A DNA stretch of 64,000 nucleotides from Cellulomonas avistercoris (lineage in GTDB: Bacteria; Actinomycetota; Actinomycetes; Actinomycetales; Cellulomonadaceae), in contig NZ_JACSQV010000004.1 in NCBI RefSeq assembly GCF_014836445.1, positions 62,001 to 126,000 of the forward strand. Direction: 5' to 3'. Positions 41,733-49,687 of this stretch are shown piece after piece; positions within the stretch are counted from its first letter, which is position 1, and every line of letters starts with the position of its first letter. The position numbers and the translations under genes were made by a program. Under the pieces are notes generated by a model. It ran no database searches and had not been told where the DNA came from. It was given only the letters and a program-made list of their open reading frames with translations.

Positions 41733-44381
41733 TCAGAGCTCGCCGTCGCGCGTCAGGTAGCGCATCGCAAGCCAGCCGAGCGGGATGCGCAGCCAGAACG
41801 TCAGCAGGCGGAAGAGCAGCGCGACGGTCCCGGCGACGCCGGGGTTGACGCCGGCGATGGTCGACAGCCCGAGCGCGAGCGCGCCCTCGACGGTCCCGAT
41901 GCCGCCCGGCGTCGGGATGACGGACCCGGCCGTGTTGCCCGTGAGGAACACGAGGGCCACCTGCACGAGCGACGCCTTCTGGCCGAGCGCCGCGAGCGTC
42001 GCGTCGAACGCGAGCACGTAACCCATGGTCATGAGCACGTTGCCGCCGAGGGCGAGCGCGAGGCGCCACGGCTGCCCGATGACCTCGATGAGCCGCGGCA
42101 GCGTCTGGCGGACCGTGGGGCCGATCCTGCGCTGCGCCCACGTCCGCACGCCGGGGAAGAGCAGGGCGATGCCGACGGCCGCGGCGACGACGCCGAGCAC
42201 GATCAGCGCCGCCGGCGGGACCGAGAACGACGCGGGTGACTGCACGCCCGACGTCACGGTCAGCACGAGCAGCAGCAGCAGCGTCGTGACGAACTGGCTG
42301 ACCTGGACGAGCGCGACGGTCGCACCCGCGAGCGACGCGCTGACGCCGCGCCGCGTCAGCATGCGCAGGTTGAGCGCGGCCGGCCCGATGCCGGCGGGCG
42401 CCGCGAGCGCGACGAACGTCGCGGCGGTCTGCACGAGCGTCGCGCGCCAGATCGGCAGGCGCACGGGCGAGAACGCGACGAAGGCCAGGGCCGCGCCGAG
42501 GAGCGTGACGAGGCCCAGCGCGAACGCGAGGGCCGAGTACCGCCAGTCGCTCGCCGCGAGCACGGGCCCGATCTGCGAGACGTTGACGGACGCCAGCACC
42601 GCGAAGACCGCGACGATCGTCAGGACGATGGTCAGCAGCGTGCGGGCGCCGAACCGCACCAGCTGCTCGGGCTGCACGTCGGCCTCGGGCAGGCGCGCGA
42701 CGAGCGCGGAGCGCAGCTCGGCGAGGACCTCCTTGTGGGCGCGCATCTCCTCGCGCGTGCGCCGGGGGAGCGCGACGGTCTGCAGCAGCGGGCCGATCGC
42801 CTGGATGTCGGCCGCCGGCAGCATCTCGGCGGCGGAGCCGACCGCGCGTCCCGCGCCCACGCGCAGCGCGAGCAGCGCGATGAGCTGCATGGTGTCCATG
42901 CGCCGCGCCAGGTCGGACGACGCGACGTCGCCCTGCTCCCAGGCGGTGATCCACACGCGCGGTGCGTCGGGCCGCCGCTCGACGAGGATGGCGTCGGACG
43001 TCAGGGCGCGGTGCGCGATGCCGGCCGCGTGCGCGAGGCTCAGCTGCTCCCAGATCGCGTGCAGGACCTCGTCGTCGATGTCCTGCGTGGGGACGTCGGA
43101 CAGCGGCACCGCGGCGTCCGTGCTCTCCTGCAGCAGGAGCATCGAGTCCTCGGCCTCGGCGATGCTCAGCAGCTGCGGCGTGCGGACCCCGGCGGCACGT
43201 GCGGCGTAGGACAGCAGGGCGGCGCGCTCGGTGGCCCGGCGCAGCGAGAGCGCCGAACGGCCCTCGAGCCCGCGCAGCCGCAGGCTGCGCCACAGGCGCG
43301 TGAGCATGCCGACGACCTGGCGGTCGCCGTCGAAGACGATGAGGTCGAGGTGGCGCCCGTCGTCGGTGGCGACGTCGTAGACCCGGTCGCCCGACGCCTC
43401 CACGAGCGCCCGCTGCGACGGCGTGGGGGCCGGCAGCATGGCGAGCGCGTCGACCGTGGCGGGCGTGCGGTCCGCCTCGATGACGGGGTCGGGCACGCGC
43501 ACGACGGTCGCGGGCTCCACGCCCGCGCGTCGGATGCCTGCCAGCAGCGCGCTGCCGTACGCGCGCTCGGGGTCGACGCCGCCCAGGTACCGCACGCCGA
43601 GCCCGGCGACCCGACCCACGAGGAGCGCCAGGCCGAGGCCCGCGAGCGAGACGGCCGCGGTGATGACGACGACACCCGTCGTGAGCCACAGCAGGTTCCA
43701 CGACCACGCGACGCTGCGTCGCCGGCTGCGCGGCCCGGCGACCGTGAGCAGGGCCGTGAGCATGGCCGTGTACTCGGGGATCGTCAGGGTCCACTGGCCG
43801 CCCAGGCGCACCGACAGCCCCTGCACGAGCTCGTCGGAGCCGAAGGTGAGGAAGACCCAGTACAGCGCCGCGACGAGCAGCATGGCGGCGACCGCGGCGG
43901 CGACGGCCTGCAGCAGCTGGCGCCCGAGGCGTCGCAGCGCGAGCTCGGTGAGCACGGCGATGGGCACGACCACCGTGGTGATGCCGACCAGCACGTTGAC
44001 GGGCACGAACAGGATGCGCCGCAGCAGGGTCGCGAACCCCTGCACGTCCTCGGCGACGCCCGTGGTGGTGTTCTGGGCGTACGTCGCGAGGATGACGACG
44101 AGGACGGCGAGAACGGCCGTCAGCGTCAGGGCGAGCAGGTCGCTGGGGCGGTGCACGCGTGACGGGCGGACGTCCTGCACGTCGACGCGCGAACGCACGG
44201 CGCGGACGGTGCCGGTGGTGGTCCCGGCGGGGGTGGTCCCCGTGGCCGTGGGCGGCCCCGTGGTCGTGGGCGTCCCCGTGGCCGTGGTGGTCCCCGTGGA
44301 CGTCGGGCCGGGCGCCGGTGCCGCGCCCCCCTCGGGGTCACCGCCGGCACCGTCGGGTGCCGATGGTGACGAGAAGGACAT
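41733..44381 (-). CDS. Flippase-like (LPG-synthase TM) protein with N-terminal pseudokinase module
   Basis: An 882-residue membrane protein. A Thr/Pro-rich linker (1-60) is followed by about six helices (70-260). Next is a soluble kinase-like domain (about 300-500) whose catalytic loop reads AHAAGIAHRALTSDAI, i.e. HRAL where active kinases have HRD. Then come eight helices of the lysylphosphatidylglycerol synthetase/UPF0104 type (about 530-875; FLTGNTAGSVIPTPGGIGTV, EGALALG). Such proteins are proposed lipid or lipid-linked-sugar flippases. The kinase module may bind nucleotide or lipid without catalysis. Confidence 0.85.
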   Translation of the reverse strand: MSFSSPSAPDGAGGDPEGGAAPAPGPTSTGTTTATGTPTTTGPPTATGTTPAGTTTGTVRAVRSRVDVQDVRPSRVHRPSDLLALTLTAVLAVLVVILATYAQNTTTGVAEDVQGFATLLRRILFVPVNVLVGITTVVVPIAVLTELALRRLGRQLLQAVAAAVAAMLLVAALYWVFLTFGSDELVQGLSVRLGGQWTLTIPEYTAMLTALLTVAGPRSRRRSVAWSWNLLWLTTGVVVITAAVSLAGLGLALLVGRVAGLGVRYLGGVDPERAYGSALLAGIRRAGVEPATVVRVPDPVIEADRTPATVDALAMLPAPTPSQRALVEASGDRVYDVATDDGRHLDLIVFDGDRQVVGMLTRLWRSLRLRGLEGRSALSLRRATERAALLSYAARAAGVRTPQLLSIAEAEDSMLLLQESTDAAVPLSDVPTQDIDDEVLHAIWEQLSLAHAAGIAHRALTSDAILVERRPDAPRVWITAWEQGDVASSDLARRMDTMQLIALLALRVGAGRAVGSAAEMLPAADIQAIGPLLQTVALPRRTREEMRAHKEVLAELRSALVARLPEADVQPEQLVRFGARTLLTIVLTIVAVFAVLASVNVSQIGPVLAASDWRYSALAFALGLVTLLGAALAFVAFSPVRLPIWRATLVQTAATFVALAAPAGIGPAALNLRMLTRRGVSASLAGATVALVQVSQFVTTLLLLLVLTVTSGVQSPASFSVPPAALIVLGVVAAAVGIALLFPGVRTWAQRRIGPTVRQTLPRLIEVIGQPWRLALALGGNVLMTMGYVLAFDATLAALGQKASLVQVALVFLTGNTAGSVIPTPGGIGTVEGALALGLSTIAGVNPGVAGTVALLFRLLTFWLRIPLGWLAMRYLTRDGEL

Positions 44382-44461
44382 GAGGTCGAGTCTAGGCAGC
44401 GAGGTCCGCGCGGCTCGTCCTCCTCGCGGTGGGTCGTGCGCGCGGCGCCTCATCCTCGGGA

Positions 44462-44509
44462 GTCAACATCTGTTGACAGATCCGTGGTCCGTCGTCAACA
44501 TGGGTTGAC
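44462..44509. promoter_or_regulatory. Twin GTCAAC-N4-GTTGAC palindromes
   Basis: GTCAACATCTGTTGAC (44462-44477) and GTCAACATGGGTTGAC (44494-44509) are two 16-bp inverted repeats. Their centres are 32 bases (three helix turns) apart, 27 bases before the small HTH gene. They are the probable operator of that regulator and might also control the divergent flippase gene. Confidence 0.7.
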
Positions 44510-44535
44510 GCCAGGAAGCAGCGCGAGGAGCACCG

Positions 44536-44769
44536 ATGACCCAGGAGGAGACCGACATGACCGCACTGGTCGCCCGTGCCGAGGACGACGACCCGCTGGG
44601 CGCGCTTCTCGCGCTGCACCGGCTGCGCACCGAGGTGGACCGCCGCGAGGCCGTCGCCGTCCGCCGCGCCCGCGCCGCCGGCGTCCCGTGGGCCGCGATC
44701 GCCACCATGCTCGGCGTCAGCAAGCAGGCCGTGCACCGCAAGTACGGCGGCCGCCGCCGCGACACCTGA
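44536..44769 (+). CDS. Small HTH DNA-binding protein
   Basis: A 77-residue protein. An N-terminal helix (LHRLRTEVDRREAVAVRRAR) is followed by a helix-turn-helix (about 49-71; VPWAAIATMLGVSKQAVHRK YG) like sigma-70 region 4 or AsnC heads, and a basic tail. GAGGAG precedes the ATG. There is no ligand domain. It probably binds the twin palindromes just upstream. Confidence 0.78.
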   Translation: MTQEETDMTALVARAEDDDPLGALLALHRLRTEVDRREAVAVRRARAAGVPWAAIATMLGVSKQAVHRKYGGRRRDT

Positions 44770-44808
44770 CCGCCCCCGCGCACCCGCCCCGCCCCGCCCC
44801 GCCCCCGT

Positions 44809-44828
44809 CCGCGAGAGAGCGATCCGGT
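44809..44828. repeat. Dispersed GCGAGAGAGCGATCCGGT element with C-rich tract
   Basis: CCGCGAGAGAGCGATCCGGT follows a C-rich run (44772-44808) in the 183-base gap before the HdeD-like gene. The same word, or its complement ACCGGATYGCTCTCTCGCGG, recurs in copA (51.7 kb) and four times in hemD (59.1 kb). Confidence 0.75.
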
Positions 44829-44952
44829 CACCCCTCGGCGCGCTTGCCGCGCCGCGCGCGACGCCGCGCGCTACGTTCGCCTCAGGGATGCCGGTGCGCG
44901 ACCCCGCGGCGCCGGCCCACCCCAGAGCCCACGGCTCGGCGAGGAGACCACG

Positions 44953-45537
44953 ATGGCCGACGACGTCACCACCGCCATGGCACGGACGCTGAACAGGGCG
45001 TGGTGGCTGCCCGTGCTGCGCGGTCTGCTGCTGCTCGTCCTCGGCCTGCTGCTCATGGCGCAGCCCGCGGCCTCGGTGCAGGCGATCGTGTGGCTCTTCG
45101 GCATCTTCGCGGTGGTCGACGGCGTCGTGTCGGTCGCGCTCGGCCTGGTCGACCGGGGTGCCCCGGGGTGGACGTGGTGGGTCGTCGAGGGGCTCGCCGG
45201 GATCGCCGTCGGCGCCGCCGTCGTCCTGTGGCCCCAGCCGACGGTCCGGGTGCTGTTCTTCCTGCTCGCCGCGTGGCTGCTCGTCCTCGGCGTCGTGTCG
45301 ATCCTCGGTGCCGTCGCGCAGTCGCGGTCGCGCAGCGCGGGGTGGCACTGGCCGCTCGCGTTCGGGCTCGTGTGCACGCTGTTCGCGCTGCTGCTCATCG
45401 CGCGCCCGCAGACCGCGCTCGCGGTGTTCGGCGTGCTGCTGGGGCTGTTCGCGTTCGTCGGCGGGGCCCTCAACGTGGTCAGCGGCTTCGCGGTGCGCCA
45501 GGTCGCGCGCGACCTGGCGAGCATCCCGCGCGCCTGA
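44953..45537 (+). CDS. HdeD/DUF308-family membrane protein
   Basis: A 194-residue protein with six predicted helices in three similar pairs, each with the pattern LLLGLLLMAQPAAS or VVLWPQPT/IARPQTAL at a helix end. The family includes acid-resistance protein HdeD; most members are uncharacterised. GGAGACCACG precedes the ATG. It is convergent with the CPBP gene, only six bases apart. Confidence 0.88.
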   Translation: MADDVTTAMARTLNRAWWLPVLRGLLLLVLGLLLMAQPAASVQAIVWLFGIFAVVDGVVSVALGLVDRGAPGWTWWVVEGLAGIAVGAAVVLWPQPTVRVLFFLLAAWLLVLGVVSILGAVAQSRSRSAGWHWPLAFGLVCTLFALLLIARPQTALAVFGVLLGLFAFVGGALNVVSGFAVRQVARDLASIPRA

Positions 45538-45543
45538 CCCGCG

Positions 45544-46386
45544 TCACGTGACGCCGAGGCTCTCGAGCCACTCCTCGGGCAGGAGGGCGTAGCCGACGAA
45601 GGCCACGACGTCGAGCGCGGTGTGCGCGACGACGAGGGGCATGACGCGCCGTCGTCGGCGGTAGTACTCCGCGAACACGACGCCCATGACGACGTTGCCC
45701 ACGAACGGCCCCCACCCCTGGTACAGGTGGTAGGAGCCGCGCAGCAGCGCGCTGGCGGCGATGATCGCCGGGGTGCTCCACCGCAGCTCGCGCAGCCGCT
45801 CCATGAGGTACCCGACGGCGACGACCTCCTCGAGCAGCGCGTTCTGCAGCGCCGCGAGGATCAGGACGGGCACGGTCCACCACGCCGCGTCGAGCGCCGA
45901 CGCCTGCACCTCGACCGTGATCCCGAGCGCGCGCCCCGCGACGTACAGGCCGAGCCCGGGGATCCCGATGAGGGCGGCCAGGCCGACGCCGACGCCCAGG
46001 TCCCGCCACGGCCGGGTGCGGTCCAGCCCCAGGCGCCGGACGGCTGACCGCCCGTTGCCCGACAGCAGGTACAGCGCCAGCGCGACGGGCAGCAGCGCGA
46101 ACCCGATGGACAGCAGCTGGTACGTCAGGTCCAGGTAGGGGCGCGGCGACTGGCTCGCGTTGAGGGTCGTCGTCTGCTCGGCGAGCGGCGGACCGGCCGT
46201 GAGCCTCGCGATCAGCGACACCACCGCGTAGACGGCGGACTTCCCGAGCGACAGGCCGAGGACGATCCAGACCTCCGCGGTGAGCCGCCGGGCGACCGCG
46301 CGCTCACCGGGCGGGGGCGCCGCCGCGGGCCGGCCGGCGGCCGGTGTGCCTGCGTCGTCGGCGCGCTCCTCCACCGTCCGTCCCAT
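45544..46386 (-). CDS. CPBP intramembrane metalloprotease (Abi/CAAX family)
   Basis: A 280-residue membrane protein with about eight helices. Motif 1 is LLEEVVAVGYLMERL (EE plus R), motif 2 LLRGSYHLYQG (His) and motif 3 VVAHTALDV (HxxxD). These glutamate proteases process prenylated or other membrane peptides in immunity, export or regulation. The N-terminal 30 residues are Pro/Ala-rich and cytoplasmic. No bacteriocin genes are nearby. Confidence 0.88.
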   Translation of the reverse strand: MGRTVEERADDAGTPAAGRPAAAPPPGERAVARRLTAEVWIVLGLSLGKSAVYAVVSLIARLTAGPPLAEQTTTLNASQSPRPYLDLTYQLLSIGFALLPVALALYLLSGNGRSAVRRLGLDRTRPWRDLGVGVGLAALIGIPGLGLYVAGRALGITVEVQASALDAAWWTVPVLILAALQNALLEEVVAVGYLMERLRELRWSTPAIIAASALLRGSYHLYQGWGPFVGNVVMGVVFAEYYRRRRRVMPLVVAHTALDVVAFVGYALLPEEWLESLGVT

Positions 46387-46470
46387 TCCCGCAGGCTACG
46401 TCGGCGCGGCCCGACCGTGCCCGAGGAGCGTGGTCGGCGTGGAGGTCTTGACGGATGGTCCGCGACAGAG

Positions 46471-46490
46471 CAAAGTGGTTTGCAAAGCAA
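46471..46490. promoter_or_regulatory. CAAA-N4-TTTG / TTTGCAAA operator
   Basis: Overlapping inverted repeats CAAAGTGGTTTG (46471-46482) and TTTGCAAA (46479-46486), then GCAAAG again, lie in an A-rich patch 23 bases before the first gene of the ABC exporter operon. TTGACG at 46448 could be the -35 element. It is the likely site for the operon's own winged-helix regulator. Confidence 0.6.
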
Positions 46491-46512
46491 AGTCGATCAC
46501 CCGGAGGACACC

Positions 46513-47178
46513 ATGGAACGGCGCGAGCCGCACGACCCCGGCGAACCGGCGTACCCCGCCGACGTCGACGACGCCCCGCCCGACCCCCGCTCCGGGCTCG
46601 CGATCGTCGCCGCCCAGCGCCGGAAGGTCCGCGACTCCGACGTCGACGACCGCCTCCTGTTCGGCGTGTGGGGCGTCGCCTGGCTCGTCGGGTACGCCGC
46701 GCAGTGGTGGACCGCGACCACGTCGCCCACCCGGACGGCCACCGGCCAGGGCGGGCTCGTGTTCGCCGCCGTCGCCGTCGCCGCGCTCGTGGTCACCCTC
46801 GTGCACGTCGCGCGGGCCACGCACGGCGTCGCCGGCACCAGCAAGCAGGTCGGCATGATGTACGGCTGGGCGTGGACCATCGGGTTCGTCGGCCAGGGTC
46901 TGCTCGTCGCCGGGGTCGTGGGCGCGGGCGGGAACCCCGAGGTCATCGCGATCGTCGCCAACGGCGCGGCGTGCCTCGTGGTGGGCCTGCTGTACATGGC
47001 CGGGGGCGCGCTCTGGCAGCAGCTGTCGCTGTACCTCATCGGCGCGTGGATGATCGCGACCGCCGCGGCTGCGAGCCTGGTCACGATGCCGACCGGGTAC
47101 CTCGTCATGGCCCTCGCGGGAGGGGGCGGCATGCTCGTCGCCGCCGTGCTCGCCGCGCTGCACCGGCGGCGCGCGTGA
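46513..47178 (+). CDS. Uncharacterised membrane protein of an ABC exporter operon
   Basis: A 221-residue protein. A polar Asp/Pro-rich N-terminus (1-50) is followed by five or six helices (VWGVAWLVGYAAQWWTA, LVFAAVAVAALVVTLVHVA, GALWQQLSLYLIGAWMIATA). No catalytic motif is seen. GGAGG precedes the ATG, and its stop overlaps the next gene's GTG. It occurs in a tight four-gene operon of membrane protein, regulator, ATPase and permease. Confidence 0.75.
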   Translation: MERREPHDPGEPAYPADVDDAPPDPRSGLAIVAAQRRKVRDSDVDDRLLFGVWGVAWLVGYAAQWWTATTSPTRTATGQGGLVFAAVAVAALVVTLVHVARATHGVAGTSKQVGMMYGWAWTIGFVGQGLLVAGVVGAGGNPEVIAIVANGAACLVVGLLYMAGGALWQQLSLYLIGAWMIATAAAASLVTMPTGYLVMALAGGGGMLVAAVLAALHRRRA

Positions 47179-47480
47179 GCGAGGTCGACCTCGACCCGGT
47201 CATCCACTCGGCGTCCCGGCTGCGGGTCGTCGCCACCCTCGCCGCCCTCGAGCGCGGCGACCGCGTCTCCTTCCCCCGGTTGCAGAAGCTGCTCGACATG
47301 ACGGCCGGCAACCTGTCCACGCACCTGCGTCGCCTCGAGGAGGCCGGGTACGTCACGCAGACCAAGACGCACGTCGGGCGTACGCCCGCGACGTACGTGG
47401 AGCTCAGCACCGCCGGACGTCTCGCGTTCGAGCGCTACACCCACACGCTGACCCAGCTGCTCAAGGGAGCGCAGGAATGA
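47175..47480 (+). CDS. Winged-helix regulator (HTH_34/ArsR-MarR-like)
   Basis: A 101-residue DNA-binding protein (HSASRLRVVATLAALERGDR, LDMTAGNLSTHLRRLEEAGY, VGRTPATYVELSTAGRLAFE). These regulators commonly control a linked ABC exporter, as here. GTG start overlapping the previous stop (GTGA); its stop overlaps the ATPase start (ATGA). The likely operator is at 46471-46490. Confidence 0.88.
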   Translation: MSEVDLDPVIHSASRLRVVATLAALERGDRVSFPRLQKLLDMTAGNLSTHLRRLEEAGYVTQTKTHVGRTPATYVELSTAGRLAFERYTHTLTQLLKGAQE

Positions 47481-48508
47481 CCACCCCGCCCGCACCTCCC
47501 GTGCTCGTCGAGCACGTCACGCGCCGCTTCGGCGCCGTCACGGCCCTCGACGACGTCAGCCTGCGCGTCGACGCGGGCGAGATCGTCGGCCTCCTCGGCC
47601 CCAACGGGGCCGGCAAGACGACCCTCCTGTCGCTGGTCACGGGCCTGCGCACGCCCGACGCGGGCACCGTCCGCGTGTTCGGCGGCGACCCTCGCGACCC
47701 CGCGTCGCGCACGTCCCTCGGCACGACGCCGCAGGAGACGGGCCTGCCGGACACCCTCAAGGTGCGCGAGGTCGTCGACTTCGTCGCCGGGCACTACGCC
47801 GACCCCATGCCGCGGGCCGAGGTGCTCGCACGGTTCGGCCTGACCGCGATGGCCGAGCGCCAGACCGGGGCCCTGTCCGGCGGGCAGAAGCGCCGCCTCG
47901 CGGTGGCGCTGTCGCTCGTCGGACGTCCGCGGCTCGTGCTGCTCGACGAGCCGACCACCGGGCTCGACGTCGAGGCGCGGCACGTGCTGTGGCAGGCGCT
48001 GCGCGACTACCACGCCGACGGCGCCACGGTCATCGTGACCAGCCACTACCTCGAGGAGATCGAGGCGCTCGCCGAACGCGTCGTGGTGGTGGGGGAGGGT
48101 CGCGTCCTGGCAGACGACAGCCTGGCGCGCGTGCTCGACCTCGTCGCCGTGCGCCGCGTCTCGCTCACGCTCGCGTCCGGGGGCGGCGACGACCTGGTCG
48201 GTCTGCCGGGGCTCCAGGACGTCACCGACGGCACCGCCGTGCCCGGCGGGACGCGCGTCACCCTCGTCGCGTCCGACGCCGACGCGCTCGTCCGCGCGCT
48301 CGTGGAGCGGTCCGTGCCGTTCGCCGACCTGGAGGTGCGCGGGGCCTCGCTCGAGGAGGCCTTCCTGTCGCTCACGTCGCACGCCGAGGACGCGGGCGCC
48401 GAGCCCGTCGGCACCGCACCTGCCGGCACCGCACCCGCCGGCACCGCACCTGCCGGCACCGTCCCGCCCGCCGGCACCACCCAGCCCGCACCCGAGGTGA
48501 CCCGATGA
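47477..48508 (+). CDS. ABC transporter ATP-binding protein (DrrA/CcmA type)
   Basis: A 343-residue ATPase. Walker A is GPNGAGKTT, the signature LSGGQKRRLAVALS, Walker B LVLLDEPTTGLD, and the H-loop VTSHYLEE. The C-terminal domain resembles those of DrrA-type drug or lipid exporters. The last ~30 residues include a fourfold GTAPA repeat coded by a 15-base tandem repeat. It pairs with the permease that follows (4-base overlap). Confidence 0.93.
   Translation: MTTPPAPPVLVEHVTRRFGAVTALDDVSLRVDAGEIVGLLGPNGAGKTTLLSLVTGLRTPDAGTVRVFGGDPRDPASRTSLGTTPQETGLPDTLKVREVVDFVAGHYADPMPRAEVLARFGLTAMAERQTGALSGGQKRRLAVALSLVGRPRLVLLDEPTTGLDVEARHVLWQALRDYHADGATVIVTSHYLEEIEALAERVVVVGEGRVLADDSLARVLDLVAVRRVSLTLASGGGDDLVGLPGLQDVTDGTAVPGGTRVTLVASDADALVRALVERSVPFADLEVRGASLEEAFLSLTSHAEDAGAEPVGTAPAGTAPAGTAPAGTVPPAGTTQPAPEVTR
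48410..48469 (+). repeat. 15-base tandem repeat in the ABC ATPase C-terminus
   Basis: Four units of GGCACCGCACC(T/C)GCC, the last diverged, encode GTAPA repeats. It is in frame near the end of the gene and probably varies in copy number by slippage. Confidence 0.8.
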
Positions 48509-49302
48509 CCACCACCGCCGCCCACCGCGCCGCGTCCGGCGCCGCCCTGCGCCCGTGGGCGTCGCTCGCCCGGCTGCACGCGCGCTACCAGTTCCTCGAG
48601 ACCGTGCGCGTCCCGATCGCCGTCATCGGCAACCTGCTGTTCCCCGGTCTCGCGCTGGTGTTCTTCGTCGTCCCGCAGGACGCGATCACGTCCCACCCGC
48701 TGGCCTCGCTGGCCGCGATCGCGCAGCTCGGCACGTTCGCCATCATGTCGGCGTGCCTGTTCACGCACGGTGCGGGCGTCGCCGAGGACCGCGCCCAGCC
48801 GTTCGACGCGTTCGTCCGCACGCTCCCCGCGCGCCCCGGCCCGCGGCTCGCCGGGCGCGTGCTCAACGGGCTGCTGTGGTCGTACATCGCGCTCGTCCCG
48901 CTCGTGGTGATCGGCGCCCTCCTGACGGCCGCGACCCTGACACCGCTGCGCGCGCTCGGCGCCGCCGCCATGGTCGTCGCGGTCGCCGTGCCGTTCACGC
49001 TGCTCGGCCTGGCCATCGGCTACTCGATGTCCACCAAGGCGGCGCTCGCGGTCGTGCAGTGCGTGCTGTTCCCGCTGGCGTTCGCGGGCGGGCTGTTCAT
49101 GCCCCCCGAGGTCTTCCCCGGCTGGCTCGACGCGATCTCGCAGGGCCTGCCGTCACGTGCCGCGCGGGACCTCGTCGTCCAGGTGACGACGGGCGTCGAG
49201 GGCAGCGCCTTCGCCCTGCCCGTCCTGCTCGCGTGGACCGCGATCCTCGCGGCCCTGGCGGTCGCCGCCGTCCGCCGCGACGAGGGCCGCCGCTTCCGCT
49301 GA
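48505..49302 (+). CDS. ABC transporter permease (ABC-2 type)
   Basis: A 265-residue permease with six helices. The N-terminal LHARYQFLETVRVPIAVIGN is the usual amphipathic start of ABC-2 exporters. The segment FPLAFAGGLFMPPEVFPGWL is the family hallmark near helix 5. It works with the preceding ATPase; the substrate is unknown. It is the last gene of the operon, followed by a repeat-rich spacer. Confidence 0.92.
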   Translation: MTTTAAHRAASGAALRPWASLARLHARYQFLETVRVPIAVIGNLLFPGLALVFFVVPQDAITSHPLASLAAIAQLGTFAIMSACLFTHGAGVAEDRAQPFDAFVRTLPARPGPRLAGRVLNGLLWSYIALVPLVVIGALLTAATLTPLRALGAAAMVVAVAVPFTLLGLAIGYSMSTKAALAVVQCVLFPLAFAGGLFMPPEVFPGWLDAISQGLPSRAARDLVVQVTTGVEGSAFALPVLLAWTAILAALAVAAVRRDEGRRFR

Positions 49303-49331
49303 CCCCACCCCCGCCCACCACCCACCCCCCT

Positions 49332-49409
49332 TCGCCGAGCGCGGTACTCCAGCGCCGAGCGCGGTACCTACGTGTGCCGCGCTCGGCCGTGGAGTACCGC
49401 GCTCGGCGA
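49332..49409. repeat. Nested palindromic element (CCGAGCGCGGTACTCC family)
   Basis: The 20-base arms TCGCCGAGCGCGGTACTCCA (49332-49351) and its exact inverse (49390-49409) enclose a second inverted pair CCGAGCGCGG / CCGCGCTCGG (49355-49364, 49377-49386). C-rich DNA precedes it and a long G-rich tract follows. A related element lies at 50757-50808, on the other side of the SPFH operon. Confidence 0.85.
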
Positions 49410-49429
49410 GGGGTGGGGGTGGGGTGGGG

Positions 49430-49687
49430 TCAGGGGGTGGTGGGGGGGCGGCCGCGGCGGGGTGGGGCGGCAGCCGTCGACGGCATGCGGCCCGCGTCCT
49501 TGAGCGCGCGGCGCAGCAGCAGGTCGATCTGGGCGTTGACGCTGCGCAGGTCGTCGGCCGCCCACCGGGCGAGCGCGTCGTGCACCGCGGGGTCGAGCCG
49601 CAGCAGGACCTGCCGGCGCTCACGGCGCACGGGTGCGGCGTCACCCGACGCCGCACCCTCGCCCCCCACCGGCCCGTCCTCGTTCAC
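49430..49687 (-). CDS. Ribbon-helix-helix DNA-binding protein
   Basis: An 85-residue protein. The core RRQVLLRLDPAVHDALARWA followed by RSVNAQIDLLLRRALKDAG is the Arc/CopG/HicB-antitoxin-type ribbon-helix-helix. Both tails are disordered and Pro/Ala/Gly-rich. The GTG overlaps the SPFH stop (GTGA). Such proteins often accompany SPFH genes in Actinobacteria. It may bind the palindromes at 50675-50700 as autorepressor. Confidence 0.82.
   Translation of the reverse strand: MNEDGPVGGEGAASGDAAPVRRERRQVLLRLDPAVHDALARWAADDLRSVNAQIDLLLRRALKDAGRMPSTAAAPPRRGRPPTTP

Noticed and set aside
44383..44535. Divergent small gene in the Thr/Pro-rich start of the flippase gene
   Set aside because: Frames there lack ribosome sites and reflect repetitive threonine/proline codons.
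45544..46386. CPBP protease as part of a bacteriocin immunity or defence system
   Set aside because: No peptide precursor, toxin or defence genes are nearby; its neighbours are ordinary membrane proteins.
49430..49687. Antitoxin of a toxin-antitoxin pair
   Set aside because: The adjacent partner is an SPFH membrane protein, not a toxin, and no small toxin frame is present.
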